Positions 61,978 through 64,000 of a stretch of DNA of 64,000 nt are shown here, piece by piece. The notes under the pieces were generated by a model that saw only the letters and a program-made list of their open reading frames with translations, was not told the origin of the DNA and ran no database searches. The DNA lies in assembly GCA_033782935.1 (NCBI GenBank), contig JAWQEG010000717.1, positions 1,426,001-1,490,000 on the forward strand, in the 5' to 3' direction. The position numbers and the translations under genes were made by a program. Every line of letters begins with the position of its first letter. Position 1 is the stretch's first letter. Source of the stretch: Petrolisthes cinctipes (taxonomy: Eukaryota > Arthropoda > Malacostraca > Decapoda > Porcellanidae).

Positions 61978-63148
61978 TCTGTACATGCCTACTCAGTGTT
62001 TGAATATTTTCAAAATATTGGCCCAAAACATGCCAAAAATCGATATTTTAGGTGCTCAAAGTCGATATCTCAAATTCAGACCCAAAACACCCAAAAATTC
62101 GATATTTTGGGGTCCCAAAAGCGATCTGTGCATGCCTACTCCGTGTTAGAGTATTTTCAATATACAGGCCCAAAACATACTGAAAATCGATCTTTTAGGT
62201 GCCCAAAAGACGATATGTGGATGCATCTTCTGTACCCGTTTATATCTCAAATTCTGGCTCAAAACACCCGAAAATTCGATATTTTGGGGTCCCAGAAGCG
62301 ATATGTAGTTGCCTACACTGTGTTAGAGTATTTTCAAAATACATTCCCAAAACATACTGAAAATCGATCTTTTAGGTGTCCAAAGTCGGTATCTCAAATT
62401 CAGGCCCAAAACACCCAAAAATTCGATATTTTGGGGTCCCAGAAGCAATCTGTACATGCCTACTCAGATGCAGACTCAAAACATGCAGAAAATAGATATT
62501 TTAGGTGCCCAAAGTCAACATGTGTATGCATCTTCTGCACTCGTTTATATCTCAAATTCAACCTCAAAACACCCGAAAATTCGATAATTTTGGGTCCCAG
62601 AAGCAATCTGTACATGCCTACTCCGTGTTAAAGTATTTTCAATATACAGGCCCATAACATACTGAAAATCGATCTTTTAGGTGCCCAAAAGTCGATATGT
62701 GGATGCATCTTCTGTACCCGTTTATATCTCAAATTCAGGCTCAAAACACCCGAAAATTCGATATTTTGGTGTCCCAGAAGCGATCTGTACTTGCCTACTC
62801 CGTGTTAGAGTATTTTCAAAATACAGGCCCAAAACAAGCTGAAAATCGATATTTTAGGTGACCAAAGTCACTATGTGTATGCATCTTCTACACCCGTTTA
62901 TATCCCAAATTCAACCTCAAAACAACCGAAAATTCGATATTATTGGGTCCCAGAAACGATCTGTACATGCCTACTCAGTGCTAGAATGTTTTCAAAATAA
63001 AGGCTCAAAACATGCTAAAAATCGATATTTTAAGTGTCCAAAGTCGATATGTGCATTTATCATCTGTACTCGTTTATATCTCAAATTCAGGCCCAAAACA
63101 CCCGAAAATTCGATATTTTGGCGTCCCAGAAGCAAACTGTACATGCCT
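61978..63148 (+). repeat. Long-range duplicated block, copy 2
   Basis: Partner of 54,240-55,440. Near 62,385 it has GTGTCCAAAGTCGGTATCTC, a 29-bp-shorter half A, showing that the A-short form can be swapped in after a duplication. A 246-codon open frame (61,891-62,631) across this block is a repeat artefact. Confidence 0.8.
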
Positions 63149-64000
63149 ACTCAGTGCTAGAATTTTTTCAAAATATAGGCCTAAAACATGCAAAAAATCG
63201 ATATTTTAAGTGTCCAAAGTCGATATGTGCATGCATCATCTGTACCCGTTTATATCTCAAGTTTAGGCTCAAAACACCCGATAATTCGATATTTTGGGGT
63301 CCCAGAAGTGATCTGTACATGCCTATTTAGTGCTAGAATATTTTCAAAATATAGGCCCAAAACATGCTAAAAATCGATATTTTAGGTGCCCAAAGTAGAT
63401 ATCTCAATTTCAGGCCCAAAACACCCGAAAACTCGATATTTTGGGGTCCCAGAAGCGAACTGTACATGTCTACTCCGTGTTAGAGTATTTACAAAATACA
63501 GGCCCAAAACATACTGAAAATCGATCTTTTGGGTGCCTAAAAGTCGATATGTGCATGCACTTTCTGTACCTGTTTATATATCTAATTCAGGCTCCAAACA
63601 CCCGAAAATTCGATATTTTGGGGTCCCAGAAGCGATCTGTACATGCCTACTCAGTGCTAGAATGTTTTCAAAATATAGGCTCAAAACATGCTAAAAATCG
63701 ATATTTTAAGTGTCCAAAGTCGATATGTGCATGCATCTTCTGTACCCGTTTATATCTCAAATGCAGGCTCAAAACACCCAAAAATTCGATGTTTTTGGGT
63801 CCCAGAAACGATCTGTACATGTCTACTCCTAGTTAGAGTATTTTCAAAATACAGGCCCAAAACATGCTGAAAATCGATATTTTAGGTGCCCAAAGTCAAT
63901 ATGTGCATGCATCTTCTGTACCCGTTTATATCTCAAATTCAGGCTCAAAACACCCGAAATTCCGGTATTTCTGTGTCCTAGAAGCGATCTGTACATCCCT
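63149..64000 (+). repeat. Satellite running off the right edge
   Basis: Full-length monomers and one A-short monomer continue to the last base, which falls inside a half B. The array therefore extends beyond the window. The left edge also starts inside a monomer (CCCGTTTATATC). Confidence 0.9.
63338..63352. repeat. Dyad ATATTTT-C-AAAATAT in half B
   Basis: This is the other common form of the dyad, found in monomers with GTGCTAGAA before it. It is a perfect 7-bp inverted repeat around one C. Degenerate versions with ATGTTTT on the left arm or AATATAC on the right arm are also common, so pairing is not strictly preserved in all subfamilies. Confidence 0.7.

Larger units (their letters stand above)
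1..64000 (+). repeat. Satellite DNA array, 176/177-bp monomer, fills the window
   Basis: The same unit recurs from the first to the last base in one orientation. Recurring landmarks in order are CAAAACATGCT, ATCGATATTTTAGG, GTGCATGCATC, CCCGTTTATATC, CAAAACACCCGAAAATTCG, TTTTGGGGTCCCAGAAGCG, CTGTACATGCC and ATTTTCAAAATA. Regular spacing of 176 bp is clear, for example at 48,627, 48,803 and 48,979. Base composition is about 39% GC on a reference monomer. Monomers fall into recurrent subfamilies arranged in higher-order repeats and long-range duplications. I found no inverted monomers, array boundary, unique DNA or embedded mobile element. Array length and unit size match what is known of eukaryotic centromeric or heterochromatic satellites; a centromeric role is inference only. 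The family is not one I can name. Confidence 0.98.

Noticed and set aside
61891..62631. 246-codon open frame as a protein gene
   Set aside because: Same explanation; it follows 177-bp monomers that happen to stay in frame, and the partner block at 54 kb has the frame broken up differently.
1..64000. CRISPR array
   Set aside because: Repeats are contiguous 176-bp units with no unique spacers, no cas genes and no short-repeat/spacer alternation.
1..64000. Bacterial or phage origin
   Set aside because: No genes, ribosome-binding sites or operons occur in 64 kb; a homogeneous satellite this long is not a bacterial feature.
1..64000. Transposon or LTR element inserted in the array
   Set aside because: I found no interruption of the monomer rhythm longer than a few bases, no terminal repeats and no target-site duplication.
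1..64000. Ribosomal RNA spacer, tRNA or 5S gene cluster
   Set aside because: No conserved rRNA, 5S internal promoter or tRNA sequence was recognised in any monomer type.
1..64000. Inverted blocks of monomers
   Set aside because: All segments read show forward-strand landmarks (CCCAGAAGCG, CTGTACATGCC); no reverse-complement run was noticed.
1..64000. Naming a host species or a known satellite family
   Set aside because: I do not recognise the consensus with certainty and could not run a database search.

Overview
The whole 64 kb window is one uninterrupted block of eukaryotic-type satellite DNA. Every stretch I read belongs to the same tandem repeat, always in the same head-to-tail orientation. 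I see no unique-sequence gap, no flank, no array edge, no transposon insertion, no RNA gene and no credible protein gene. The unit is 176-177 bp and about 39% GC by hand count on a reference monomer. With shortened variants averaging near 170 bp, the window should hold roughly 370-380 monomers (an estimate, not a count). An array this long and homogeneous points to a nuclear eukaryotic chromosome, in a centromeric, pericentromeric or other heterochromatic block. I do not recognise the family and do not name a species.

The 176-bp monomer is itself a diverged dimer of two 88-bp halves, A and B. They match at 60 of 88 positions without gaps. Half A carries ATCGAT and GCATGCATC motifs. Half B carries a 15-nt A/T dyad. 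Named deletions give recurrent short forms: A-short (59 bp, missing 29 bp between ATAT direct repeats), B-short (70 bp), and B forms lacking about 7-8 bp or 24 bp. A single-base A insertion in half A makes the 177-bp form.

Layout. 1-8.2 kb: mosaic of variant monomers with a 1,856-bp-spaced duplicated block. 8.22-20.8 kb: a tandem duplication of about 7,055 bp whose second copy lost about 1,533 bp; inside both copies sits an 8-monomer higher-order repeat (HOR) of 1,356 bp. 20.1-23.25 kb: a 1,480-bp tandem duplication with one extra monomer in copy 2. 23.25-30.5 kb: mosaic with a 1,125-bp tandem duplication. 30.5-38.97 kb: two nearly identical tandem copies of 3,572/3,571 bp plus a partial third copy. 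38.97-64 kb: older, interleaved long-range duplications (offsets about 6,280, 8,174, 6,173, 7,708-7,738, 2,861 and 2,990 bp) and young local ones (509 bp, 676 bp).

There is no gene system here. Numerous open frames of 60-280 codons are a by-product of the repeat: all three forward frames of the monomer are largely free of stops, and 177-bp monomers (59 codons) keep one frame open. The biology is in the array's evolution: dimer origin, HOR formation, nested unequal exchange, microhomology deletions, a partly covarying dyad and helically spaced A/T tracts.
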